Notes: generated by a model from the letters alone, not told the origin. A DNA stretch of 64,000 nt from Chondrosia reniformis (GCA_947172415.1 OX359195.1:3695501-3759500); one strand, 5' to 3'; counted from the stretch's first letter, positions 35,822 through 47,477 are shown. Made by a program: numbers and translations.

Positions 35822-36295
35822 ATGGGTATCCAGACCATTTTCTCCAGGCAGAGATCACTGAGAACTGTTTTATCCAACCCAAAACAGCCACAACCACCTA
35901 TGGATATCAAGGGTGTAGTTTACCTAATTCCTTGCTCTGAGTGTTCTGCAGTCTACATTGGTGAAACTGGAAGGACCCTGAAAGTGAGATTGGCAGAACA
36001 CAAGCGAGCAGTCAGGATGGGGGATGTGAACAACGGTATAGCTGTTCACTCCCTCAAGACTGGCCACTCAATTGCTTGGGACAAGGCCAAGATTACAGAC
36101 AGGGAAACCCACTGGCAAAGGAGAAGGGTCAAAGAAGCCATCAGGATCCAGAAGAGTCAGGTGAGAATGAATTTAGATCAAGGCATTGTGTTACATCAAG
36201 CCTGGAGACGATTTAATATTCATACTTCCTGTTTTTCTCATTCTGCTGAGGGTCACATGACAGGAAGTGGAAATGACGGGAAAAATCCTCTATAA
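35822..36295 (+). pseudogene. Penelope-like GIY-YIG endonuclease domain
   Basis: 157 codons directly after the TAA and in the same frame. GVVYLIPCSEC near residue 30 and VYIGETGRTLKVRLAEHKRA near 43-62 give the GIY-YIG pair, the active-site Arg and following Glu, with the CxxC insert between them that marks Penelope endonucleases. A later HSLKTGHSIAWD supplies His residues of the same metal site. It would nick DNA at the target during insertion. The ATG at 35822 exists, so separate translation is not excluded, but the usual plan is one polyprotein. The last 30 codons run into the 3' terminal repeat. Confidence 0.9.
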
Positions 36296-36467
36296 ATAGA
36301 GGCAATTCTTCCAATCAACCATCAGTCACTGAGGAAGACCCCAAGGGTCGAAACGTTTGACCAAGAATTGAAAGAAACCAACTGCGTTTTTAAACGCTCA
36401 AAAGTCGAAGGATGTACCATCCCAAAGATAAGTTTGACGCAGTTATAAGGAATCCTTATTCTATTAT
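36207..36467 (+). repeat. 3' terminal repeat (pseudo-LTR) of the Penelope-like element
   Basis: Matches 33614-33874 over its whole length with a few substitutions (TTGAGG to TAGAGG, CCCCCAGG to CCCCAAGG, TTCGACG to TTTGACG). It overlaps the end of the endonuclease frame and ends in TTCTATTAT at the return to satellite. Confidence 0.9.
36325..36361 (+). ncRNA. Hammerhead-like ribozyme core in the 3' terminal repeat
   Basis: The same elements as the 5' copy: GTCA, CTGAGGA, GACCC...GGGTC, GAAA, CGTT, TGAC. The stem II loop differs slightly (CCCCAAGG here), while the paired bases and core are kept. A third copy lies on the minus strand at 33336-33372. Confidence 0.45.
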
Positions 36468-39400
36468 AGTTGTATGTACTAGTTGTATGTACTATTTATA
36501 TGTACTGGGTATATGTTAATGTACAAGTTATATGTAGTAGTTGTGTGTACTAGGTGTATATACTAGCTGTATGTTCTAGTTATATGTACTGGTTGTATTT
36601 ACTGGTTGTAGGTTCTAGTCCTAGTTATACTAGGTACTAGGTAGGTCCTAGTTGCATGTACTAGACACAAGTTGTATGTACTATTTGTATGTACTAGTTG
36701 TGTGTACTAGTTTTATGTACTAGTTGTGTGTAGTAGTTGTACGTACTACATGCACTTATTATGAGTATGTACTAGTTGTATGCATTAGTTATATGTACGA
36801 GTTGTAAGTACTACTTGTATGCACTAGTTGTATATATTTTCTGGCTGTATGTAATAATTAAGGGTTCTTTATAGTACTAGTTATAATGGGTACTAGGTAG
36901 GTACAAGTTGTATGTCCTATCTGTTTGTACTATTTGTATGTACTAATTATATGTACTAGTTGTATGTACTAGTTATGTACCACTTGTATGTACTAGTTGT
37001 ATTTAGTAGTTGTAAGTACTATTTATATGTACTAGTTATATGTGTATGTACTAGTTTTATGTAGTAGGTGTACGTATTACTTGTAATTAATAGTTGTATG
37101 TACTAGTTGCATATACTAGGTGTATTTACTAGTTATATGTACACATTACTAGCTGAATATGACAGTTGTACGTTTTAGTTGTATGGACTAATATTAGTTT
37201 TATTTACTAGTCATAAATACTAGTTGTTTGTAGTATTTGTATGAACTGGTACTAGGTATATTTAGTATTTGTATCTACTATATGTATATACTAGTTGTAT
37301 GTACTAGATTTATGTTCTAGTTGTATGTAGTAGTTGAATGTATTAGTTGTATGCATTAGTTTTTATGTACTCGTAAATTGTTGTTTGTACTAATTGTATG
37401 TACTACATTTATGTATATACTCATAACTAGTTGTGTGTAGTAACTGTATGTACTAGTTGTATCTATTAGTTGTATGTACTAGTTGTGTGTACTGGTTGCA
37501 TGCACTAGTTATATGTACTAGTTTAATGTAATAGTTGTATGTACTAGTTATATACATATAACTAGTACATACAACTAGTCATACAACAAGTACATACAAC
37601 TAATACATACAACTTTTAAATAACTAGTACAAACAACTAGTAAATATAACTAGTTGTAGGTACTAATTATATGTACTAAATGTATGTAATAGTTGTATGT
37701 ACTAGTTGTATGTACTAGTTGCATATAAAAGTTGTATGTAATGGTATTAGGGACTACTTGTATGTACTCGTTACTAGTTGTATGTACTACTTGTAAGGAC
37801 TAGTTGCATGTTCATACTGGTTGAATGTACTAGTTGTATAAAGAAGTCATATGTACTAGTTATATGTACTTGGTGTATGTACTAGGTATATATACTAGTT
37901 ATATATATTTAATAGTTATATACTACTAGTATGTACTATTTGTATGTACTATTTGTATGTACTACTTGTAATAACTGATTGTATGTAATTTACTTGTTGT
38001 ATGTACCAATACTAGTTACATTTTCACGTTGAAGAGCCTAAATGTACGTGCTAGTTGTATGAACTAGTTATATTTACTAGTTATATGAACTAGTTATTTT
38101 TACTAGGTGTATGGACTAGTTGTATGTACTAGTATATACTAGGTTTATTTACCAGTTGTAGGTACAAGTTGTATGTACAAGTTTATGTAATAGTTGTTTG
38201 TACTGATTGTATGTACTAGTTGTAAGTACCAAATATGTCGTAGTTGTTTATGCACTTTTTATTGACTAGTTGTATGAACTAGTTGTATGAACTAGTTGGA
38301 GGTACTATTACTGGTAATATTAAAGAGTTGTAGGTACTATAACTGGTAATATTAAGGAGTTGTAGGTACTACTTGTATGTACTAGTTATATGTACTAGTT
38401 ATATATACTAGTTATATGTACTAGTTATATGTACAGGTATATATACTAGCTATATATATATACTAGTTTTGTACTTCTTCTATGTACTAGTTGAAATACT
38501 AGTTATATGTACTAGTTGTATGTTCTATTTGTATGTATTATTTGCATGTACTAGTTATATTTACTAGTTGTAGGTTTCAGTTGTGTGTACTAGTTGTATG
38601 AACTGATTGTATGTAATTTACTAGTTGTATGTACTGGTACTAGTTATATTTACTCCTTGAAGATACTAAATGTACGTACAATTTATTTGAACTAGTTTTA
38701 TTGACTACTTGAATGTACTAGTTGTATGTAATAGTTATATTTACTACTTGTATGAACTAGTTTCATGTACTAGTTGTATGGACTAGTTGTATGTACTAGT
38801 ACTAGGTTGATTTACTAGTTGTAGGTACAAGTTGTATGTAGAGATTTAATGTAATAGTTTTATGCACTAATTGTATGTTCTAGTTGTACGTACTAGTTGT
38901 ATATACTAGTTTTGTTGTATATAGCTGTTTGTGCTAGCTGTATTAACTAGTTGTATGCACTATTTATGTACTACTTGTTTGAAGGATGTACTATCGCCAA
39001 GATTGTATGAACTAGTTGTATTAACTAGTTGTAGGAACTTTTATTGGTTTTATTAACTAGTTTTAGGTACTACTTGCATGCACTAGTTTTATGTACTAGT
39101 TGCATGCACTATTTACTAATTGTATGTCCTAGTTGTTTGTTCTGGTTGTATGTGCTAGTTGTATGTACCAGTAATATGTACTAGTTGGGTGTACTAGTTG
39201 TAGGTACTAGTGGTAGTTCTAGTTTTATGTACTAGTTGTAGATACTAGTTGTATGTACTAGTTGTAAGTTATAGTTATATGTACTAGTTGAATGAAGTAG
39301 TTGTTTATACTAGTTGTATGTACTCGTTGTATGTTCTCCTTGCTAGTTTTATGTACAAGTTGAAGGTACTAGTTGTTTGTAGTAGTTATATTTACTAGTT

Positions 39401-40730
39401 GTATGAACTAGTAACATGTACTAGTTGAATGGACTAATTGTATGTACTATTTAAGTAGTAGTTGTTTGTGCTAGTTGTATTAACTAGTTGTATGGACTAT
39501 TTTTGAACTAGTTGTATGAACTAATTGTATGAAATAGTTGTATGAAATCGTTGTAGGTACTATTACTGGTAATATTAACTAGTTGTAGGTACTACTTGTA
39601 TTTAATAGTTGTATGTACTAGTTTTGTACTAGTTGTTTGTGCTAGTTGTATGTACTAGTGGTATCAACTAGGGATGTATTAGTTGTATAAACTAGTTGTA
39701 TGAACTAGTTACTAGTTGAAAGTTCTAGTTGTATGTTCTATATGTATATACTAGTTATATGTACTAGTTGTGTGTACTAGTTGGAGGCACTAGTTGTATG
39801 TATTAGTACTGGTAATATTAACTAGTTGTAGGTACTACCTGTATGTATTAGTTGTATGTACTAGTTGTGTGTACTCGTAGCTAATTGTATGTACTAGTTG
39901 TATGTACTAGTTATATATACTAGTACTGGTTTTATTTATTAGTTGTATGTAGTAGATGTATTTACTAGTTGTAAGTAATCGTTCTATGTGCTAGTTTTAT
40001 GAAGTAGTTGTATATATATACTAGTTTAAGGTACAAGTTGTATGTACTCGTAGCTAGTTGTATGTACTGGTTGTATGTACTCGTAGCTAATTGTATGTAC
40101 TAGTTGTATGTACTAGTTATATATACTAGTACTGGTTTTATTTATTAGTTGTAGGTAATAATTGTACGTACTAGTTGTAGGTACTAGTTGAATTTTCTAG
40201 CTGAATGTAATATTTGTATGTACTAATTTTATGCACTCGTTGTATGTACTAGTTGTATGTACTAGTTATGTACTAATTGTTTTTGCTAGTTACTAGTTAT
40301 AAGTACTAGTTGTTTGTGCTAGTTTTATGTACTATTTATAAGTTCTAGTTATATGTGTATGGACTAGTTTTATGTAGTAGTTGTGTATACTAGTTATATG
40401 TGTATATAATAAGTATATGTCATAGTTATATGCACTAGGTGTATGTTATAGTTATAGGTTCTAGTACTAGTTATAGTGGTTACTAGGTGGGTACAAGTTT
40501 AATGTAATAGCTGTTTGTACTATTTGTATGTACTAATTGTATGTACTAGTTGATTTACTAGTTGTATATATGTACTAGTACAAGTTATATTTACTAGTTG
40601 TAGGTAGAAGTTGCATGTAATGGTTGTATGTAATAGTTTAATGTAATAGTTATATGTACTAGTTGTATGTACTAGTTGTATGTATATATTACTTGTCTGT
40701 ACTAGCTGTGTACAAGTTGTATATACTAGC
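36468..40730. repeat. 13-bp satellite array, sixth block
   Basis: Satellite after the Penelope-like element. 37440-38580 is paralogous to 16640-17810, including the inverted block, and 38640-39600 is paralogous to 19020-19900. A short non-satellite word, GAAGGATGTACTATCGCCAA (38981-39000), resembles the end of the Penelope terminal repeat. A repeated stretch near 39870 and 40085 (TAGCTAATTGTATGTACTAG and onward) marks another local duplication. No gene is seen. Confidence 0.93.
37551..37652 (-). repeat. Second short inverted block of satellite
   Basis: About 100 bp of reverse-sense satellite (ACTAGTACATACAACTAG on the plus strand), paralogous to 16830-16936. The sequence after both blocks matches for hundreds of bp, so the inversion happened once and was then copied. 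Confidence 0.85.
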
Positions 40731-42065
40731 TTAATTTGGGTTTATATTTTATTTTATAAAATGGGCAAAAATTATAGGATATATTATGGTATATATTGGT
40801 TAAAAATTGCTGGATATATTTGGCCAAACTATGGGATATACCGGTCCATTGGATATATTAAGCAAAAATGAGGCAAAAGTATGCTATATTTAAGGCCAAA
40901 ATATGGTATATACTATGGTATATATTTGTCAAAAGCTATGAGATATATTAGGCAAACATTAAGGGTTATATTATGGGATATATTAGTTATAAATTGTTGG
41001 ATATATTTGGCAAAACTATGGGATATACTGGTCCATAGGATATATTAAGAAAAACTAAGGGTTATATTAGCAAAATTATGGGATATAAAGGACAAAAATT
41101 ATGGGATATAGTATGGGATATATTTGACAAAAACTAAGGGGTATATTGGGTAAATCTACGGGTTATATTAAGGGATATAATTGGCAATATTTGTAAATAA
41201 TTGGACACATTAAGCAAAAACTGAGGTATATATTAGGCAAAATTATGGGATATATTTGTCAAAAATTATGGGATATATTTGCAAAAACTATGGGATATAT
41301 TCGGAAAAAATATGGGATATATTATGTAAAAACAATGGAATATATTGGGCTGAGGGTGTAGGTTATATTTTGGCATATATTTTGTAAAAGTTGTTGGATA
41401 TATTTGGAAAAAAATGGGATATATTTTGGCAAAATGATGGGATATATTTGGAAAAACTATGGGAAATATTGGGCAAAAATTATGGGATATATTATGGGAT
41501 ATATTGATCAAATATTGGGTGATATATTTGGCAAAACTATGGGATATACTGTTCCATTGGATATATTAAACAAAACTAATGGATGTTTAGGAAACATTAT
41601 GGGATATATAGGCAAACAATTATGGGATATACTTTGGGATATATTTGCAAAGCCATGGGATAGGATATACTGGTACATTGGATATATTAAGGAAAAACTA
41701 AGGGATATATTAGGCAAAATTATGGGGAATATATTGGGCAAAAATTACGGGATATACTATGCGATATATTTGTCACAAGCTATGGTATATATTTGACAAA
41801 AAATAAGGGGTATATTGGGAAAACTATGGGATATATTATGGGATATAATTGGCAATATTTTTAAATAATTGGATATATTAAGGAAAACTGAGGGATTTAC
41901 AAGGCAAAATTATGGGATATATTTGGCATTAATTGTGGGATATATTTGCACAACTATGGGATATATTCGGTAACGTATGGGATATATTGGGCAAAAACTA
42001 TGGGATATATTGGGCTAAGGCTATAGCTTATATTCTGGGATATATTTGGCAAATATTATGGGATT
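40731..42065. repeat. Different minisatellite: TATGGGATATATT(T/G)GGCAAAAA type
   Basis: An abrupt change to a second tandem repeat. Typical units read TATGGGATATATTTGGCAAA with variable spacing, about 20-25 bp each, together with GGATATATTAAG variants. A larger unit also recurs: CAAAACTATGGGATATACTG followed by TCCATTGGATATATTA near 40826, 41012 and 41532. Open frames on both strands (rich in Ile, Tyr, Gly, Lys on plus and Pro, Ile, Ser on minus) are translated repeat. It returns to the 13-bp satellite at about 42066. Confidence 0.9.
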
Positions 42066-42860
42066 TACTAGTTGTATGTACTAGTGAGTAGTTGTATGTA
42101 CTAGTTCTATGTACTAGTTCTATGTACAAGTGCTCTGTCCTAGTTGTATGTAGAAGTTGTATGTACTAGTTGTATGTCCTCGTAATTATCTGTATGTACT
42201 AGTTGTACATACTATTCTTTTGTAGGTATATGTACTAGTTGTATGTACTAGTTGTGTGTAATTGTTTTACGTACTAGTTATATTTACTACTTGTGGGTTT
42301 TATGTACCAGTTGTATGTACTAGTTGTATTTACTACTAGTTGTATATACTAGTTGTTTGTGCTAGTTGTATGTACTAGTTGTATGTAGTAGTACTCTATA
42401 TATTTACTTGTTGTAGAGACTAGTTGTATGTACCATTTGTATGTACTAGTTGTATTTACAAGTTGTATATACTAGTACTAGTTATATTTACTAGTTGTCG
42501 GTCCTAGTTGTATGTACTCAATTATATGTAGTAATTGTATGTTCAAATTGAATGTACTAGTTGTATTTACTAGTTTTATGTATTAGTTATGTACTAGTTG
42601 TAGAAGTAGTTGAATGTACTAGTTATATACACTAGTTCTATGTATTAAGTTTATGTGCTAGTTCTATGAACTAGTTGTAGTAATAGTATAATTTCTAGTT
42701 GTATGGTCTAGTTGTATGTACTAGTTGTATATTCTAGTTGTTGGTACTAGTTTTAAGTACTAGTTGTTTGTAGAAGTTGTATGTAGTAGTTTTAAGAACT
42801 AGTTGTATGTACCAGTTGTTTGTACTACTACTGGTTATATTTGTTAGTTATATTTACTAG
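42066..42860. repeat. 13-bp satellite array, seventh block
   Basis: Ordinary satellite up to the T-rich start (minus-strand tail) of the next retroelement. Nothing else is visible. Confidence 0.93.
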
Positions 42861-42974
42861 TTTTTTATTTTTTATTTTTATTTTTATTTTTATTTTTTTC
42901 CCATGCATATCTGCTCTTTTACAGTACTTCAAAAATTAGATTACTGAATTAAGTAACACGAACATAATTTAATG

Positions 42975-44021
42975 TCAATAAATAGAGTCATTGTCAAATA
43001 GTTCAGAGAGGCTGCATTGGGCTGATCCCATGATTGCAGCAGTGTTGCCTCTTTGAATAGCAATAGATAGCTGTTGTATCAGGAACATATAAGAATTGTT
43101 TTCTTGGTTTCTGGATCGTATTCTTCTGGCTAAGTCGGAGCAAAATAGAAGAGCCTCTTGTCCAAAGACTCCAGATGTCTCAACTGCGAATGGGAGGAAG
43201 ATGTTTGATCTAGAGAGGAGGCTATATTTGGCCTTTTTCCTGAACTCAGCTTGGTTGGCAACTGCCTTGCCTTGTAGCATGTATGATGTGGGAGGCGGCA
43301 AAGGTATCCACACATGTGGCATCCCAGATGAGGTTCAGGCCTGTCTTCCAGGGTGTTACAGTAACACCATCTGGTCTTTTTCCATTACACCTAGAAAGGC
43401 CTGGGGGCTCCAGAATTGAAGGGATTCCTGCGGAAGCAAGGCCTCTCTTGAGGATGTCGTTAATCGGATGACGGCCTTACAACTAAGGCCATGCAGGGCT
43501 AGCTCATCCACCTCACCACCGCAAAGCTGGCAAGTGTGTACTCTGCATAAAGGGGCACCAAGGCGGAGACCCACAGCAATCCTGATGGAATTATCATCCA
43601 GTCGCAGACCCAATGAAGATACTGGTAGGGTATTAAGCCACGCCCCTGATTCCTTTGTTGAGGTGGCAAGAAGTCTAGCTCTAGATCTGGAATCCAGAGC
43701 ATTAGATAGAATGGCTTCAAAAGTACTCTGAACCCTTGGGATGTCCCAAGCCTTTTGATGGCAATCTGCTTGGGAGGAGGGTGGGGGGCAGTTATGGCCA
43801 ACTTTCCAGGTTTCAATTGCATCAGTTACAGCAGGGAAAAGGTTGTTGTGAAACCTGCATGGTAGGATCTGTTTCAGTAGAGTAGTGCTTCCAGCAGCTG
43901 AAGCAAGGTAGGCAGATGGAGCAAGCTGCATAGCACTACGAACACCAATACCACCAAAGGACACTGGCAAAGAAGCCTGGGACCATATGGGGTCCGAGTC
44001 AAAGTTAATATTAAGGATCAA
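42975..44021 (-). pseudogene. Non-LTR zinc finger and restriction-like endonuclease part (element at 42861-45983)
   Basis: Two frames. The first (44021-43356) has a thumb-like region and a finger CQLCGGEVDELALHGLSC. The frame then shifts near 43420: [11 protein letters not shown] and [14 protein letters not shown], the nuclease core, are read in another frame (about 43300-43395). The second frame (43322-42975) gives the end, with PFAVETSGVFGQEALLF and LSIAIQRGNTAAIMGS, strings I know from a widespread animal RT family with this nuclease. At least two small indels are needed, so it is not functional. Confidence 0.78.
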
Positions 44022-44292
44022 ACTCAGAGAAGAGCGTAGTTCCTAGTCGAAGGAAGTTAGAAGGGGTGACAAGAAGCAGGGTGCTGTCCTCAGAACATAT
44101 AGAATCTTTGGAAAGGCAAAACAGTGCCGAAGTAAAAGCAAGGCATCATGCTTGGAAAGGAGAGATAATCTGAAGCCCATGGTTCTCAGTGCTTAGATCT
44201 TATTGGATAGGGCAGTATTGATGGAAGGCAGCTGGCCAATAGGGGATCCAATAGAGTGGCTTCATTAGGGTGTATCTGGCGAAGATTGGGTG

Positions 44293-44853
44293 CTACCTTG
44301 AGCAGCTGGGCACCAGCTGGGCCATAGCAATGAGCTCTGATTTGGAAATATTAAGTTTGAGACCGAGAGAACTGCACTCCTGTTTGATGGAAACAAAGTC
44401 ATGTAAAATATCCTTCTCAAGGCCCCCCAAAGTTCCATCATCCAAGTAAAACACACGAAACTCTGAGCTGAGTTGGAAGATGACGGATTGGATCGATAAA
44501 CAGAAGAGGAGAGGACCTAGAGGGTCCCCTTGTTGAATTCCTTCTCTAGATTCTAAAGTAGTACTCTGAAGGTTAAGAGTTGATGGAGAAGAATAGCAAG
44601 AAAATACATAGGGGAGGAGTTGGGGTGTAATGGCAGCCACTGCTTCAAGGACTTTGTCACGTCTGATGGTGTTAAAGGCATTCTCAAAGTCCAGCTTAAG
44701 CAAAATATGTGAAGAAGGTAAGTCATTCAGATATGATCGTGCCGAATGGGCAGCAGCCTCTGCCCCAAATGGAACTCCAGAGCTGAGCTGAAAAGGGGAA
44801 AGATAAGTGCCAACTGACTCCATGACTGAATGGCTTGCTAGTTTAGCCACCAA
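44293..44853 (-). pseudogene. Non-LTR reverse transcriptase core (element at 42861-45983)
   Basis: 186 codons. LLKLDFENAFNTIRRDKVLE carries the first catalytic Asp, REGIQQGDPLGPLLFCLSIQ the next motif, and VFYLDDGTLGGLEKDIL the catalytic Asp pair. LNISKSELIAM follows as the last palm motif. The RT active site is intact, but the frame is broken on both sides. Between this part and the next (44022-44292) the sequence continues the thumb region with at least two further frame changes and stops. Confidence 0.85.
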
Positions 44854-45971
44854 ACGCTGAAGGGTGCAGCCAACGGCAATAGGCCTAACCCCTCCGCCTT
44901 TTTTATTAAGGATGGTAAGTGAGGCACCAATAAAATTGGGCGTACAGATGAAGGAATATCACCAGAGAGAGCAAGGTCAGCAAGAGATGTTAGGGAAGAC
45001 AACAAGTTCTCACCTTCAGGGCCAGCTATAGTAGAAATCATGTCTTTGAGAAGTTGTGGGCGGAGGCCATCAGGGCCCCTTGCAGAGTCAGTTGGGAAGG
45101 ACTTGATGGCTTTGACTACGTCTGCCTCAGAAACTGATAAGGCATCAATTATATGCTCCTCTGCAGGTGGAGGGTCATGAAACTTGGTGTCTGGATGAGG
45201 GGGAAGGTGCTTATCCTTCAAAACAGAGATAGTTTCCTGAGTCTCTAAAGCTATGGTGTCTTCTGAGCTGGCCAAACGAACAGCACCTTTAATATCTCCT
45301 TCCTCCATCTTAATGGAGACTCTCTTAGCCAAATAATTGGCTGAACCTGCAGAATGGGAGAGGTACGTGGAGCGGTTGGGAGTAGCTGACCCAGAAGGTG
45401 GATCAGATTCCTCAAGAAGTTGCTGTTTAACCAACTTAGCTAGATTCCATCGGCGACCCCCTCTTCTAGGAACCCGGAAACAACGACTGGGGAATAACAA
45501 AAGACGTTTCCAAGACTCATGGTTGTTTAAACGAGATATTTGGTTAAGTATGTCGCTCAGCGTCTTAGCGGCGAGAGCTCTGGAAGCACGGGGAAGTCTT
45601 CTCAAGAGTTTAACTCGCGGGAAAGATATAGTATCGGGAGAGAGTGACCCGATGTCGATGTCGATGGGTCGACTGATAGCTTGTTGGGTACAATCACCAT
45701 CAGATGGAAGAGTGTGCGGTGCCCTTTGAGGTAGTTTCGCAGAGCCCTGGCAGCGGTGCCCTACAGGCCCGTGCACACGAACAAAACCATCCCTTCTCAC
45801 AGGCATTGACCGGCAGCAAACAGTGCAAAGACCACTTAGGGTATCTTGGCTCTTGGAGAAGTTAGGAGCTTGGGTTAGGATTAGGAGCTTAGGAGCTTGG
45901 GATTGAGGATCACAGTCGGGAATCAACTCGCTACTCGTGTCGCTACTCGTGTCTGAATCAACCGACTCCAT
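44838..45971 (-). pseudogene. Non-LTR polyprotein, N-terminal part (element at 42861-45983)
   Basis: 377 codons from ATG 45971. A Ser/Asp-rich start is followed by a Cys/His cluster near residues 45-80 (CTVCCRSM...HGPVGHRC) that may bind zinc. Residues about 270-320 (VKAIKSFPTDSARGPDGLRP) are the typical lead-in to RT in this kind of element. Reading is lost over the last 30-35 codons by a frame change near 44930, since the expected RT strand that follows is read from another frame. There is no further start signal. Confidence 0.75.
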
Positions 45972-46084
45972 TTTTTTAAACTCTTTACTAGTTGTATGTA
46001 CTAATTTTGTGTACTAGTTCTATATTCTAGTTGTTGTACTAGTGGTATGTACTAGTTGTATGTACTAGTTGTGTGTAGTAGTTG

Positions 46085-47477
46085 TATAGTGTGTGCCATC
46101 ATTAATTGCCCCTTAAAATTTCAATTATATTTTAGCCTCATAGGCTTTTAATTGTGACAAGTGTAAATATTCTTAATTAATTTTTGATATTGTAATTAAA
46201 TTTGCTGAGGACTAGGAAAAAAATTAATTTAGCCAATCGAATCTCAGTTGCTAAGATGCAAAGTAGGGATTAAATCATTATTGATTGTGAAATATTAGGA
46301 TATTAAATGGCCAACTTGTCTTGTAAAGATTTTTTGATTCTTTGTTAATTGATTTGGTTACATGGTGATGCCAGAAACTTGTTAGAAATAGAGAACAACC
46401 ACAAGTTCCTTAGAGAAGACAAGGGAAGCAAAAACAATGAAATAATTAAGTCTGAAGATGAGGATGCCCAATTAAAGGATGATCTCTTCATTGAAAATTC
46501 TAGTGATTATTACAGTGATACTGAGAATGAAAATAGGGAATATGGGTTTTCTTATTAAAATGCTAAGGATACTTTAACAGAATGGATTGAGAGTCTTGAA
46601 AGAGATGACAAAATGATGTTAAGTGTTTTTTGATGGATTTCGTGATTAGCAACGTTGGTTTAAAGTGAAGGAGTCATCAAAACTGACTGTCATATGGATA
46701 AATATTGGAGAGAGATCCATAAGAGGATGGAGAAATAAGTATTACAGTCATATGGAAGTTTCAATGACTTTAAGAAGGCCAAGCATAGGAGGCCCAACCT
46801 TTTAGATGACGATCACTTGAAAGAAACGTCCTCAACAAGGATACGCTCACAGTTACAACTGATGATGTCAGGAAATACTTCAGAACATTTAGAGACTATA
46901 TACAAGCCTAGAAGAAGAATTTAGGAGTAGTAGAAGCAGAAGAAGCAGTGAAGACATATAAATCCCATTGTAGCATTTTTTCACCTAATTCATAGCCAGT
47001 TAAACCTTCTATACTTATTTTTTTCAAATTTTTGTTCTACAACTCTTCTTACTTTATCCATATATATTTTAATCATCCCACTATAGAAGCATATCCTTAA
47101 ACAACTATTTTTAAATTTCTGCATGTATGATACCTTATATTTGATACATTTACTTTGATAAAATCTCCAATAAGGAAGTAATCTAAATTTGTAACATTTA
47201 AAGGTAATACCCTTGTAAAGGTTTTCACCAAAATTTATAGTTAATGTACAAAGTTGCTAATCAAAACTTTTAAATAAATGAGAAATTTAAAATGCAGCCA
47301 TTTTCTAGGGATTTTGCAAGTTGCGTTACCACAGTGACACAAAAATCTAACATGTTAATCACAACTTCTTCAGTTATTACACCTACAAATTTTGTAATTT
47401 TTGTTCTTTCCAAATTTGAATATCATCAAAATGTACATTAAAATATTTTGGGGCAAGTTATGGTGGCACACACTATA
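46085..47477. mobile_element. DNA transposon relic with inverted ends and TATA target duplication
   Basis: The ends match as inverted repeats: GTGTGTGCCATCATTAATTG from 46089, against GTGTGTGCCACCATAACTTG read on the minus strand from 47473. Both continue with GCCCC and an A/T-rich part, about 30 bp in all. TATA flanks both sides (46085-46088 and 47474-47477); the true duplication could be TA or TATA because the satellite is TA-rich. The inside is AT-rich unique DNA with relics of coding sequence. The superfamily is not recognised. Confidence 0.7.
46349..46558 (+). pseudogene. Short acidic ORF inside the DNA transposon relic
   Basis: 69 codons, rich in Asp, Glu, Asn and Ser (KSEDEDAQLKDDLFIENSSD). 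Coding-like text continues downstream to about 46920 in broken frames. Acidic N-terminal regions occur in several transposase families, so this may be the start of a decayed transposase, but no catalytic motif is visible. It could be chance. The rest of the element (46560-47470) holds nothing else that I can name. Confidence 0.3.

Larger units (their letters stand above)
33271..36467 (+). mobile_element. Penelope-like element with GIY-YIG endonuclease and terminal repeats
   Basis: A 3.2-kb element in satellite. The order is: an inverted copy of its own 3' end (33271-33613), a direct terminal repeat (33614-33874), RT, GIY-YIG endonuclease, and a second direct terminal repeat (36207-36467). The pairing of an inverted end fragment with direct pseudo-LTRs is typical of Penelope-like elements. 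The coding region has only two lesions that I can find: one base missing near 34597 and one stop at 35819-35821. It is therefore a young or recently active copy. No clear target duplication can be fixed in the satellite flanks. Confidence 0.92.
42861..45983 (-). mobile_element. Second endonuclease-bearing non-LTR retrotransposon, minus strand
   Basis: A 3.1-kb element read right to left. Its 3' end is an A-rich tail of ATAAA-type units (plus-strand T-rich run 42861-42900). Its 5' end lies 12 bases before the ATG at 45971. TTTACTAG flanks both ends (42853-42860 and 45984-45991); it may be a target duplication but is also a common satellite word. The protein has RT, a C-x2-C-x8-H-x4-C finger and a KRPDG...WDAT nuclease. 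It is a different lineage from the copies at 5355 and 9732, judging by the RT box (YLDDGTLGG against YMDDLKIYAGG). Confidence 0.82.

Noticed and set aside
41266-41796. Open frames of 77-130 codons on both strands of the second minisatellite
   Set aside because: They translate the TATGGGATATATT repeat into low-complexity peptides.
43096-43731. Plus-strand open frames at 43096-43419 and 43468-43731
   Set aside because: They are antisense to the nuclease and thumb part of the minus-strand retroelement.
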